Program-made: the position numbers and the translations under genes
Shown here: positions 17,185 to 25,330 of the stretch, piece by piece
Numbering within the stretch: position 1 is the first letter of the stretch
How the letters are laid out: each line of letters begins with the position of its first letter
The notes under the pieces: model-generated
Databases searched by the model: none
Seen by the model: the letters and a program-made list of their open reading frames with translations, nothing else
Told to the model about the DNA's origin: nothing
DNA from: Nonomuraea typhae
GTDB lineage: Bacteria > Actinomycetota > Actinomycetes > Streptosporangiales > Streptosporangiaceae
Reading direction: 5' to 3'
DNA length: 64,000 bases
Assembly (NCBI RefSeq): GCF_009760925.1
Contig: NZ_VRLV01000007.1
Coordinates: forward strand, 496,001 to 560,000

Positions 17185-17891
17185 CGCTCCACCTCCCTGG
17201 CCTCGTATCCGTCCCGGCGCATCCGGGCCAGAAACTCCGCCACCTCACCGGGCAGCACGTCCACCTCCACCACGACCCGGTCACCACCAGGCGAGCCGCC
17301 TTCGGCCTCCTTCAGCACCCCGTCCAGCAACTGCCACTGCCGCACCCCGGGTACGTCGCGCAGCCCCGCCTGATGGTCGGCCACCACCACGATGCTCCCC
17401 TTGCCCGCCAGTTCCCCCACGATCGCGGGCAGCGCCTCACGCGTGTCGGCGTCCAGGCCGGCGAACGGCTCGTCGAGGATCAGGAGGCCGGGCTCACCCA
17501 TGAGCGCCTGCACCAGGCCGACCTTGTGGGCGCTGCCCTTGGACAGTTCGCGCAGCGGTAGCCGTACCAGCGGGGTGAGGCCGACGCGGTCGGACCACGC
17601 GTGCCAGGAGTGGCCGCGGACCCTGGCCATGTGGGTGAGGTAGGCGGCCACCGTGAACGGCTGGGCGGCGGGAAAGCGGTCGGGCGCGAAGCCCACCGAG
17701 GCCGGGCGGCCGGTCACGGAGCCCCGGGTGGGGCGGGTGAGGCCGGCCAGCAGGCGCAGGAGAGTGGACTTGCCGGCGCCGTTGCCGCCGGTCAGTTCGA
17801 CCACGTCGCCGGGGGTCAGGGTGGCGTCGGCGGCCCTGATCACGTCGGGGGCGCGCCGCCGGTAGCGGAACGAGACGTTCGACAGGTGCAT
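17181..17891 (-). CDS. ABC transporter ATP-binding protein
   Basis: The 236-residue protein is an ABC ATPase with Walker A GGNGAGKST, a signature region degenerated to ELSKGSAHKVGLVQAL in place of LSGGQ, and Walker B LLILDEPFAGLD with its following Asp. The signature (LSKGS) is typical of small drug or bacitracin-type exporters. I use the ATG at 17891 (MHLSNVSFRY), since longer versions add a Cys-rich, non-family leader. A C-terminal extension of about 35 residues follows the ATPase core. It is coupled to the downstream permease and divergent from the DivIVA-like gene 91 bp away. Confidence 0.9.
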   Translation of the reverse strand: MHLSNVSFRYRRRAPDVIRAADATLTPGDVVELTGGNGAGKSTLLRLLAGLTRPTRGSVTGRPASVGFAPDRFPAAQPFTVAAYLTHMARVRGHSWHAWSDRVGLTPLVRLPLRELSKGSAHKVGLVQALMGEPGLLILDEPFAGLDADTREALPAIVGELAGKGSIVVVADHQAGLRDVPGVRQWQLLDGVLKEAEGGSPGGDRVVVEVDVLPGEVAEFLARMRRDGYEAREVER

Positions 17892-17982
17892 AGTGATCCA
17901 ACGGTAATGGACTTGGTCGCATAGCCGGCATAAAGGGGACCACAATAGAGGCACCCCTCGGCACTTCTCAGGAGGACAGCGC

Positions 17983-18531
17983 TTGAACCGCTTTCCACGC
18001 GTCATGGGTATGCGTTCAGGCTACGACCCCGTTGACGTCGACGCGCTGATCAGTCGTATCGAGTCCACCCTCGGCCGGGGTGGGCGCGACCTGGATCCGG
18101 TGACCGCCGATGAGGTCCGCCGGGCCACCTTCCGCGCGCGGCGCGGCGGCTACAACGAGACGGCCGTGGACTTCGCGCTGGAGGCGTTCGTGGTGGCGCT
18201 GGAGACGCGGACCAAGACGCCGGTGCCGCTGGCCCTGACCGAGCCGACCGGGGAGATGCTGCGCGAGGAGTGGTTCGAGACCCAGGCCGCGCGCGTGGAG
18301 CGGGTGGCCTTCCGCCCTGGCCGCATGGGCACCGGCTACAACGAGGACGAGGTCGACGCCTTCCTCGACCGCGTCGTGGCCACTCTGCGCGGCACCACGG
18401 ACAATCCGCTGGCCGGCCAGGACGTGCGGGAGGCGAAGTTCTCCACCGTCCTGCTCCGCCCCGGCTACCTCATCGCGGACGTGGACTCCTTCCTGGCGGG
18501 CATAGCCGACGTTCTGGACCAGCGACGCTAG
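17983..18531 (+). CDS. DivIVA-domain repeat protein
   Basis: The 182-residue protein consists of four short copies of the DivIVA-domain motif G-Y-x-x-x-x-V-D-x-x-(L/I). They are centred on GYDPVDVDALI (residue ~13), GYNETAVDFAL (~56), GYNEDEVDAFL (~117) and GYLIADVDSFL (~160). These short units are recognised in actinobacterial proteins beside the polar-growth factor DivIVA/Wag31, but here no long coiled coil follows. A cytoplasmic scaffolding role is possible. TTG start with AGGAGG upstream. The last 4 bp overlap the convergent HAD gene. Confidence 0.82.
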   Translation: MNRFPRVMGMRSGYDPVDVDALISRIESTLGRGGRDLDPVTADEVRRATFRARRGGYNETAVDFALEAFVVALETRTKTPVPLALTEPTGEMLREEWFETQAARVERVAFRPGRMGTGYNEDEVDAFLDRVVATLRGTTDNPLAGQDVREAKFSTVLLRPGYLIADVDSFLAGIADVLDQRR

Positions 18532-19178
18532 GCGGCCGACTCCACGGCGGCCAGGAGGCCCCGCAGGTCGGGCAGGACCGCCTGCAGGATCGACGGGTCG
18601 GCGGGCTGCTGCGACAGCCGGTTGATCCATACGCGCGGCAGCCCGAGCGCGTGCGCGGGCACCATGTCATGCACGTAGCTCTGCGCCACGTGCACCCACG
18701 TCGCCGGCTCGTGAACGGCCCGGAAGTGGTCGAAGTGCGCATGGGACGGCTTGTAGCCCAGGGAATCCTCGGCGGTGACCACCGCGTCGAAGACGACCGG
18801 CAGGCGGCGGCGGGTGTGGGAGACGAGGTCGCGGTCGCAGTTGGTGAGCAGGGCCAGCCGCCACCCGGCCGAGCGCAGCGCGGACAGTTCCGCGCCCACC
18901 TCGGGGAAGACGGGCCAGTAGGGGAAGGTGGTGGCGAGCACGTCGGCGTCGTCGGGGCCGAGCTCCAGTCCTTCGTCGGCGCAGGCGCGGCGGAACGCCT
19001 CGGTGAGGACGGTGCGGTAGCGCGGAATGGGCGAGGCCGCCTGCACCTGGGGTTCGTGCCGGTTGTACCCGTCCAGGAGGCGCCCGCCGTACCCGGGGAA
19101 GAGCAGTTCGGCGCTGGTGGCGATGCCATGGCGCCAGTCGATCAGTGTGCCGAAACAGTCGAAGGTCACCCATCGCAT
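18528..19178 (-). CDS. HAD-superfamily hydrolase (haloacid dehalogenase type II-like)
   Basis: The 216-residue protein carries the HAD motifs in order: motif I FDCFGTLID (nucleophile Asp), motif II LLTNCD, motif III Lys in GYKPSHAHF, and the acidic motif IV region HVAQSYVHDM. The DCFGTLIDWR form is typical of haloacid-dehalogenase-like members, which act on small organic halides or phosphates. The start is set at the ATG opening MRWVTFDCFG; another ATG 9 nt upstream is possible. The start lies 18 nt from the divergent GNAT start, inside a palindrome, so little or no leader exists. Its 3' end overlaps the DivIVA-like gene. Confidence 0.88.
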   Translation of the reverse strand: MRWVTFDCFGTLIDWRHGIATSAELLFPGYGGRLLDGYNRHEPQVQAASPIPRYRTVLTEAFRRACADEGLELGPDDADVLATTFPYWPVFPEVGAELSALRSAGWRLALLTNCDRDLVSHTRRRLPVVFDAVVTAEDSLGYKPSHAHFDHFRAVHEPATWVHVAQSYVHDMVPAHALGLPRVWINRLSQQPADPSILQAVLPDLRGLLAAVESAA

Positions 19179-19199
19179 AAGACCCATAATGATCTTATG
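19176..19199. promoter_or_regulatory. Palindrome spanning both start codons of the HAD/GNAT pair
   Basis: CATAAGA-N10-TCTTATG is a perfect inverted repeat whose outer ends are the two divergent start codons. CATAAT (19185-19190) sits 6 nt before the GNAT ATG and can serve as its -10. Any regulator bound here would cover both translation starts. Confidence 0.7.
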
Positions 19200-19688
19200 T
19201 CCCTTACCGTGCGACCTGTAACGCCCGGCGACGTCGACCGGGTCGTCGAGATTCTGACCGGCTCCTGGGGCGGAACCCAGGTCGTCATGCTGGCGTGGGG
19301 GGAGGTGGTCGACGCGAGCGCGCTGCCCGGGTTCGTGGCGGTCGCCGACGGCGAGATCGCCGGGCTCATCACGTACGCCGAGCGCGCGGGCGCCGTGGAG
19401 ATCGTCACGATCGACGCCCTGGTCCAGGGCGCGGGGATCGGGCGGGCGCTGCTGGACGCGGTGCGCGAGGTGGCCAGGGAACGCGGCATGCCCAGGCTCA
19501 CGCTGATCACCACCAACGACAACACCAGGGCGCTGCGCTTCTACCAGCGCTACGGCTTCGACCTGGTCGCCCTTCACCGCGACGCCGTCACCCGGGCGCG
19601 GGACCTCAAACCGGGCATCCCGCTGCTGTCGGAGGACGGCATCCCGATCAGGCATGAACTGGAGCTGGAGCTTCCTCTCGATTCCTGA
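19197..19688 (+). CDS. GNAT-family N-acetyltransferase
   Basis: The 163-residue protein has the GNAT fold: N-terminal VRPVTPGDVDRVVEIL, the central strand VEIVTIDALV, the acetyl-CoA loop QGAGIGRALLDAV (Q-x-x-G-x-G) and the C-terminal NDNTRALRFYQRYGF segment. The acceptor substrate is not predictable. The ATG at 19197 is supported by the -10-like CATAAT 6 nt upstream and by the absence of any leader. The 3' end overlaps the convergent AI-2E-type gene by 41 bp. Confidence 0.9.
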   Translation: MSLTVRPVTPGDVDRVVEILTGSWGGTQVVMLAWGEVVDASALPGFVAVADGEIAGLITYAERAGAVEIVTIDALVQGAGIGRALLDAVREVARERGMPRLTLITTNDNTRALRFYQRYGFDLVALHRDAVTRARDLKPGIPLLSEDGIPIRHELELELPLDS

Positions 19689-20658
19689 TCAACGCCACGA
19701 TCACCGAGGCCACCGGCGCGGCCAGGAACGCGCCGGTGATCCCGGCCACCACGCTGCCCACCGCGATCGCCAGCAGGATCACCGCGCCGGGCAGGTCGAG
19801 CGCCCTGCCGTAGATCTGCGGCGCCAGCACGTGCCCCTCCAGTTGCTGCACCAGGATCGTCACCCCGATCACGATCAGCGCCACCAGCCAGCCCTTGGCC
19901 ACGAACGCCACCACCGCGGCGAACAACCCGGCCAGGAACGCGCCCACGACCGGCAGGAACGCCCCCACGAAGGTCAGTACGGCCAGCGGCAGCGCGATCG
20001 GCACCCCGAGGATCCACAGCGCCAGCCCGATGAAGAAGCCGTCCACCAGGCCGACCATGGCGATGCCGCGGATGTAGCGGCCGACCACGCCGAACGCGAC
20101 GTCCCCGGCCTGGCGCAGGTGGGGCCGCACGCGGACCGGCGTCAGGTCGATCAGCCAGGCGAACAGTCGGTCGCCGCCGTGGACGAAGTAGATGGCCAGG
20201 ATGAGCGCGAGGATCGCGCCGATCACGATCTCACCGGCGGTGCGCACCCCGGCGAGCGCGCCGGTGGCGATGGAGCGCGCCTGCTCGGACAGGTACGCCT
20301 GGACCTGCTGGGACAGCTGCGACAGCCGCTGGTCGTCCAGCCCCAGCGAACGGGCCAGGTTGTGCAGGTCGGTCACCGCCTTGCCGAGGCTGTCGCGCAA
20401 CTGGCCGAGCCCGTCCACGGTGGCCGGGACGAGCAGCCAGAAGAACACCCCGCCGACCAGCAGCGCGGCCAGGCACACCACGGTCGTGGCCAGGCCCCGG
20501 TTCAGCCCCCTGCCGCGCAGCCAGGTGAACGGCGGCAGCAGCAGGGCGGTGATGAACACGCCGATGATCACGGAGATCGTGACCGTCCGGACGAACCAGA
20601 CGCCGTAGAGGATCACCGCGATCAGGGCGATCCACCCGAGCAGCCGCCAAGGATTCAT
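19648..20658 (-). CDS. AI-2E family transporter (PF01594-type membrane protein)
   Basis: The 336-residue integral membrane protein has about seven to eight hydrophobic segments. The family's C-terminal block is present: the GLVDGFFIGLALWILGVP segment, VGAFLPVVGAFLAGL, and QQLEGHVLAPQIYGRAL. Members transport diverse solutes; AI-2 export is established for only a few, so the substrate is open. It overlaps the GNAT gene tail to tail. iolD ends 33 bp upstream on the same strand, but nothing ties it functionally to the inositol genes. Confidence 0.88.
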   Translation of the reverse strand: MNPWRLLGWIALIAVILYGVWFVRTVTISVIIGVFITALLLPPFTWLRGRGLNRGLATTVVCLAALLVGGVFFWLLVPATVDGLGQLRDSLGKAVTDLHNLARSLGLDDQRLSQLSQQVQAYLSEQARSIATGALAGVRTAGEIVIGAILALILAIYFVHGGDRLFAWLIDLTPVRVRPHLRQAGDVAFGVVGRYIRGIAMVGLVDGFFIGLALWILGVPIALPLAVLTFVGAFLPVVGAFLAGLFAAVVAFVAKGWLVALIVIGVTILVQQLEGHVLAPQIYGRALDLPGAVILLAIAVGSVVAGITGAFLAAPVASVIVALIRNREEAPAPVHA

Positions 20659-20691
20659 GATCAGGGCGTTCCCGTCAACGTCACCGGGTAA

Positions 20692-22512
20692 TCAGTGCTG
20701 GGCCCGTTTCGCCTCCTCGTACGCGGCCCGCGCCGGGCTCCCGACCTCGGCCACCGGCACGTCCCACCAGGCCGCCGAGTCCGGCGCCTCCACCTGCGGA
20801 TCGGCCTTCACGTAGACGACGGTGGCGACGTCGGCCGCCCGGGCCGCGTCCAGGGCCTTGCGCAGGTCGGTCACCGAATCGGCGCGGGTCACCGAAGCGC
20901 CCAGGCTGGCGGCGTTGGCGGCCAGATCCACGGGCAACGGCCCCCCGTCGTACGGCCCGGCCCCGCGATACCGGTAGGCCGTGCCGAGCCGCTGGGCGCC
21001 GACGCTCTCCGACAGCCGCCCGATGGAGGCGAAGCCGGAATTGTCCACCAGCACCACGACCAGCTTCACGCCCTCGGCCACCGCGGTGACGAGCTCCTGC
21101 GCCATCATCAGGTACGAACCATCCCCGACCAGCACGAACACCTCGCGCTCCGGCGCAGCCAGCTTCACCCCCAGCCCGCCCGCGATCTCGTACCCCATGC
21201 ACGAGTACCCGTACTCCACGTGATACGACCCCGGCCCCGACGGGCGCCACATCTTGTGCAGGTCACCGGGCATCGACCCGGCCGCGCACACCACGACGCC
21301 GTCCTGCCCGGCGGCGTCGTTGACCGCCCCGATGATCGCGGGCTGCGGCAGCGGCGAGCCGGACAGCGCGCGGGCCGCGTCCACCCGGGCGTCCCAGGAG
21401 CGCGACAGCTCGGCGACCATGGCACGGTAGACGCCGGCCGTACCCCAGCCCTCGCACGCCTCGGCGAGGTCGGCCAGACCGGCACGGGCGTCGGCCACCA
21501 GTTGCAGCCCCGACAGCTTGGCCGCGTCGAAGCCGGTGATGTTGAGGTTCACCACGCGGGCGTCCGGGTCGAACAGCGACCGGGACGCGGTGGTGAAGTC
21601 GCTGTAGCGGGTCCCGACGCCGATGATCAGGTCGGCCTCGCGGGCCAGCGCGTTGGCCGCCGTCGTGCCGGTCGCGCCGATCGCGCCCGCGGCCAGCGGG
21701 TGACCGTAGGGCAGGGCGCCCTTGCCGGCCTGCGTCTCGGCGACCGGCACGCCGTACCGCTCGGCGAAGGCGCACAGCTCGGCGGTGGCCTCGCTGTAGA
21801 CCACCCCGCCGCCCGCCACGATGAGAGGCCGGGCCGACTCCTTGATCAGGGCCGCGGCGCGGGCGAGCGCGGCGGGCTCGGGACGGGGCCGCGGCACGTG
21901 CCACACCCGCCGCTCGAACAGCTCTTCCGGCCACTCCCACGCCTCGGCCTGCACGTCCTGCGGCAGCGCCAGCGTCACCGCCCCGGTCTCGGCCGGATCG
22001 GTGAGCACCCGCATGGCCGCCAGCAGCGCCGACGGCAACTGCTCGGGCCGGTTGACGCGATCCCAGTACCGGGAGACCGGCTTGAACGCATCGTTGACCG
22101 ACATGTCGTACGACCGGGGGTCCTCCAGCTCCTGCAGCACCGGATTGGCCACCCGGGTGGCGAAGACGTCACCGGGCAGCAGCAGCACCGGCAGCCGGTT
22201 GATGGTCGCCCCCGCCGCCGCCGTGATCATGTTGGTCGCGCCGGGACCGACCGACGACGTGCAGGCCAGCGTGCGCAACCGGTTGCTCGCCCGCGCGTAC
22301 CCGGCCGCCGCGTGCACCATGGCCTGCTCGTTGCGGCTCAAGAGGTACGGCAGCGCCGCCTCGGTGGCCAGCGCCTGCCCCAGACCGGCCACGTTGCCGT
22401 GCCCGAAGATGCCGAAGACGCCGCCGAACAGCTGATGCTCGGCGCCGTCGCGCTCGGTGTACTGCCGGGCCAGGAAGCGCAGGGTGGCCTGGGCGACGGT
22501 CAGCCGGGTCAT
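20692..22512 (-). CDS. iolD: 3D-(3,5/4)-trihydroxycyclohexane-1,2-dione hydrolase
   Basis: IolD is a thiamine-diphosphate enzyme that opens the ring of the diketone made from inosose, giving 5-deoxyglucuronate. The 606-residue protein has the N-terminal pyrimidine-binding domain (FGIFGHGNVAGLGQAL, SVGPGATNMITAAA), a central DHS-like domain (READLIIGVGTRYSDF) and the ThDP motif VLVGDGSY...DNSGF (G-D-G to N). GGAGGACCTC before the ATG fixes the start and an ATGA overlap couples it to iolB upstream. It is the last gene of the run iolC, aldolase, iolB, iolD. Confidence 0.95.
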   Translation of the reverse strand: MTRLTVAQATLRFLARQYTERDGAEHQLFGGVFGIFGHGNVAGLGQALATEAALPYLLSRNEQAMVHAAAGYARASNRLRTLACTSSVGPGATNMITAAAGATINRLPVLLLPGDVFATRVANPVLQELEDPRSYDMSVNDAFKPVSRYWDRVNRPEQLPSALLAAMRVLTDPAETGAVTLALPQDVQAEAWEWPEELFERRVWHVPRPRPEPAALARAAALIKESARPLIVAGGGVVYSEATAELCAFAERYGVPVAETQAGKGALPYGHPLAAGAIGATGTTAANALAREADLIIGVGTRYSDFTTASRSLFDPDARVVNLNITGFDAAKLSGLQLVADARAGLADLAEACEGWGTAGVYRAMVAELSRSWDARVDAARALSGSPLPQPAIIGAVNDAAGQDGVVVCAAGSMPGDLHKMWRPSGPGSYHVEYGYSCMGYEIAGGLGVKLAAPEREVFVLVGDGSYLMMAQELVTAVAEGVKLVVVLVDNSGFASIGRLSESVGAQRLGTAYRYRGAGPYDGGPLPVDLAANAASLGASVTRADSVTDLRKALDAARAADVATVVYVKADPQVEAPDSAAWWDVPVAEVGSPARAAYEEAKRAQH

Positions 22513-23357
22513 GAGGTCCTCCCGAACGGCAGGCGTGGATCGACCTCCTGACCGTCCCACGTGCCGCGGATCCACGCGTGACGGGGGTCGTCGCAGAAGG
22601 CCATGGAGCGTTGCCCGGCGGGACCGGCCAGCACGTTCAGGTAGTACAGGTCGTAACCGGGGGCGGCCATCGACGGGCCGTGGTAGCCGTAGGGGACCAG
22701 GACGACGTCACCGGGGGCGACCTCGGCCAGGGTGTCGATGTGGCCGCGTTCGGAGGTGTAGACGCGCTGGTAGCCGGGGCCGCCCTCGAAGTAGTAGATC
22801 TCCTCCAGCACGGCCTCGCCCGGGTTCGGGGTGTCGTGCTTGTGCGGGGGATAGGACGACCAGTTGCCGCCCGGCGTGAGCACTTCGACGGCGACGAGCT
22901 TGTCGCAGTCGAAGACGCCGGGCGCGCAGAAGTTGTTCACCTGCCGGCTGGCCTGGCCCGCGCCCCTGATCTCGATCGGGACCTGCTCGGCCGGGACGTG
23001 GCGGGCCGGCAGCCGCCGGGTGGCGCGGGCAGACGGCAGCGCCACCCGGCCGGTGCCGCGCAGGATCACGTCGGTGCCGATCGGCAGGTAGGCGAAGTCG
23101 GTGGGGCCGGAGAAGACCGACGCGCGGCCGGCCAGGTGGAAGGTGGTCGTGCCGCCCTCGACCATGTCGCCGAAGGTGACCGAGCAGGATCCGGACAGCG
23201 GCAGGACCAGCGCCTCCTCCTCGCCGGTGGTGAAGGCGATCGGGTCGGCGGCCAGGTCGGCGACGCGCAGGCCGGAGTAGGTCCAGCCGGCCAGGCCGGG
23301 GGTGATCTCGACGGCCCAGGGTCCCGAGGCGGCCTTGCCGTACGGGATGTGGGTCAT
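22509..23357 (-). CDS. iolB: 5-deoxy-glucuronate isomerase
   Basis: IolB converts 5-deoxyglucuronate to 5-dehydro-2-deoxygluconate. The 282-residue double-cupin protein shows the metal-binding segment PPHKHDTPN...LEEIYYFE (two His, one Glu). The C-terminal YGYHGPSMAAPGYDLYYLNVLAG block of the family is also present. Both ends overlap neighbours by ATGA, so it is translationally coupled with the aldolase gene upstream and iolD downstream. Length matches the family. Confidence 0.95.
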   Translation of the reverse strand: MTHIPYGKAASGPWAVEITPGLAGWTYSGLRVADLAADPIAFTTGEEEALVLPLSGSCSVTFGDMVEGGTTTFHLAGRASVFSGPTDFAYLPIGTDVILRGTGRVALPSARATRRLPARHVPAEQVPIEIRGAGQASRQVNNFCAPGVFDCDKLVAVEVLTPGGNWSSYPPHKHDTPNPGEAVLEEIYYFEGGPGYQRVYTSERGHIDTLAEVAPGDVVLVPYGYHGPSMAAPGYDLYYLNVLAGPAGQRSMAFCDDPRHAWIRGTWDGQEVDPRLPFGRTS

Positions 23358-24262
23358 CGCGCGGACTTCCCGACCAGCGTGGCGGCGTTGTCCACGGCGG
23401 TGGCGACGTCGTCGCCCTGCGGGTAGAGCAGCGCGCGGCCGACGACCAGGCCGCGCACGCCGGGCAGGTCCATGGCGCGGGCCCAGTCGGCGTAGGCGGC
23501 GTCGAGGTCGGGCGGGTCGCCGCCCAGGAGCAGCGCGGGCAGCGTGGTGGCGGCCATGACGCGCTCCATGTCGGGGATCGCGGGGATCTTCAGCCAGGTG
23601 TAGGCGGAGGTGGTGCCGAGCGCCTGGCCGACGCTGATGGAGCGGATGATCGCCTCGGGCGACAGGTCGTTGCGGAGCGGGCCGCCGGCCACGGGACGGC
23701 CGGACCAGAACGGCTCGACCATCGCCACCAGCCTTCTGCGCGCCAGGTCGGAGACGGCGTGCGCGCACGACTCCAGCGTCGTCACGGTGGCGGGGTCGGA
23801 CGGGTCGATGCGGCAGAGCATCTTGCCGCCGTCCAGGCGCATGGCCTCGATGGTGGCGGCGTCGTAGGCGGTGAAGCGGTCGTCCACCTCGAAGACGGCG
23901 CCCGGGATGCCGCCGCGGTTCATGGAGCCGAAGGCCAGCTTGCCCTCCAGCGCGCCGAGCAGCAGCAGGTCCTCCAGCACGTCGGGGGAGGCCAGGATGC
24001 CGTCCACGCCGGGACGCGCCAGCGCGACCTGGATGCGGTCGAGCAGGTCGCGGCGGTCGGCCATGGCGAACGGCCGGTCGCGCACGCCGATCGTGGCGCG
24101 GGCCGCGTGGTCGGCGGCGATGATCAGGAGCCGTTCGCCGTCGGCCACCAGCTCGCGCCGCCTTCGCCTGGCAGCGGCGTGCGCTATCTCCTCGGGCCGG
24201 GTCGCCCGGATCCTGGTGAGCATCTCGTAGCGGTCGGCCCCGGTCAGCGCGGTGTCGGTCAT
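23354..24262 (-). CDS. Cgl0159-type (beta/alpha)8 aldolase of inositol catabolism
   Basis: The protein matches the Cgl0159 family of corynebacterial inositol clusters, TIM-barrel proteins annotated as aldolase-like. The likely reaction is cleavage of 2-deoxy-5-keto-gluconate-6-phosphate to dihydroxyacetone phosphate and malonate semialdehyde, the IolJ step; this is inferred from position. Landmarks are LLIIAADHAARATIGV, GKLAFGSMNRGGIPGAVFEVDDR, KMLCRIDPSD and WLKIPAIPDMERVM with a central Lys. I choose the ATG at 24262 because GAGAAGGG precedes it; the ATG at 24289 is also in frame. It has 302 residues and sits between iolC and iolB. Confidence 0.85.
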   Translation of the reverse strand: MTDTALTGADRYEMLTRIRATRPEEIAHAAARRRRRELVADGERLLIIAADHAARATIGVRDRPFAMADRRDLLDRIQVALARPGVDGILASPDVLEDLLLLGALEGKLAFGSMNRGGIPGAVFEVDDRFTAYDAATIEAMRLDGGKMLCRIDPSDPATVTTLESCAHAVSDLARRRLVAMVEPFWSGRPVAGGPLRNDLSPEAIIRSISVGQALGTTSAYTWLKIPAIPDMERVMAATTLPALLLGGDPPDLDAAYADWARAMDLPGVRGLVVGRALLYPQGDDVATAVDNAATLVGKSAR

Positions 24263-24275
24263 GCGTGCCCTTCTC

Positions 24276-25205
24276 TCATGCGTGGCCATCCATCAGCTGG
24301 GTCACCTCGTCGGTCGTGGGCATGGCGTCGGCGCAGGCCAGGCGGGCGGCGACGAACGCGCCCGCGGCGTTGGCGAAGCGGATCGTGCGCTCCAGCGGCC
24401 AGCCGCGCAGCAGCCCCAGGCAGATCGCGCCGCCGAAGGCGTCGCCGGCGCCGATGCCGTTGACGACCTCGATCGGGACCGGCGCCGCATGGGCGGTCTC
24501 GGTACGGCTGCGCGCGTAGACGCCCTTGGGGCCCATCTTCACGATCGCCACCTCCACGCCCGCGTCCAGCAGCGCCTGGGCGGCGGCCTCCGGGTCGCGG
24601 ACGCCGACGGCCACCTCGACCTCGTCCAGGTTGCCGACGGCCACGTTGGCGTGGGGGAGCGCCTGCCGCACGCTCTCTTCGGCCGGGCCCTTCCAGAGGG
24701 TGGGCCGGTAGTCGAGGTCGAAGACGGTCCAGCCCTCGGTGCGCGCGGCCAGGGCGGCGGCGTGCGCGGCGCGGCTGGGCTCCATGCTCAGGCCCGTGGC
24801 GCTGAACCAGAAGACCTTGGCCGCGCGGACGGCGTCGAGGTCGAGGGACTCGGGCGTGACGCGCAGATCCGGCGGATGGTCGCCACGGTAGAAGTAGATC
24901 GGGAAGTGGTCGGGCGGGAAGATCTCGCAGAAGGTCACCGGCGTGGGCGCCTCGGGGAAGGTGGCGACGTAGCGGTTGTCCACGCCGAAGCCCGCGATCG
25001 CGGCACGCACGTAGTCACCGAAGGGGTCGGCGCCGACTCCGGTGATCACCGCCGAGCGCAGCCCGTGCCGCGCCGCCGCGACCGCGACGTTGGTCGGGCT
25101 GCCGCCGAGGAACTTGCCGAAGCTTTCGACCTGGGCCAATCCCACGCCCGTCTGCAGAGGATAGACGTCGACACCGCAGCGGCCGATCGTGATCAGATCG
25201 AACAA
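24276..25205 (-). CDS. iolC: 5-dehydro-2-deoxygluconokinase
   Basis: IolC is a PfkB-family sugar kinase that phosphorylates 5-dehydro-2-deoxygluconate at O6. The family N-terminus FDLITIGRCGVDVYPLQTG, the GGSPTNVAVAAARHG substrate loop and the C-terminal PfkB signature GIGAGDAFGGAICLGLL (anion hole and catalytic Asp) are present. I place the start at the TTG at 25205 because GGGAGG lies 4 nt upstream and relatives begin at this point. An ATG at 25232 would add nine non-family residues that include the Shine-Dalgarno. It is the first gene of the leftward iol operon. About 309 residues. Confidence 0.92.
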   Translation of the reverse strand: MFDLITIGRCGVDVYPLQTGVGLAQVESFGKFLGGSPTNVAVAAARHGLRSAVITGVGADPFGDYVRAAIAGFGVDNRYVATFPEAPTPVTFCEIFPPDHFPIYFYRGDHPPDLRVTPESLDLDAVRAAKVFWFSATGLSMEPSRAAHAAALAARTEGWTVFDLDYRPTLWKGPAEESVRQALPHANVAVGNLDEVEVAVGVRDPEAAAQALLDAGVEVAIVKMGPKGVYARSRTETAHAAPVPIEVVNGIGAGDAFGGAICLGLLRGWPLERTIRFANAAGAFVAARLACADAMPTTDEVTQLMDGHA

Positions 25206-25239
25206 CACACCTCCCAAGGCTAATACCTGCATGGCATAT

Positions 25240-25249
25240 TGTCATGACA
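25240..25249. promoter_or_regulatory. Palindrome TGTCATGACA between the iol and ABC-transporter operons
   Basis: A perfect 10 bp palindrome lies in the 125 bp region separating iolC from the solute-binding protein gene. Such cores are typical of dimeric repressors (GntR or LacI type). Binding here could control both arms. No regulator gene lies beside it in the window. Confidence 0.5.
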
Positions 25250-25330
25250 TTCTGATGTCCGCTATGTTGCAGATTACGTCCTGCCCGAAACCCACTCTTG
25301 CCCCCATTTAGGACGTTCTGGAGGGTTCGC

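Noticed and set aside
24276..25232. ATG at 25232 as iolC start
   Set aside because: The nine extra residues include the Shine-Dalgarno GGGAGG and are absent from the family. The TTG at 25205 fits better.
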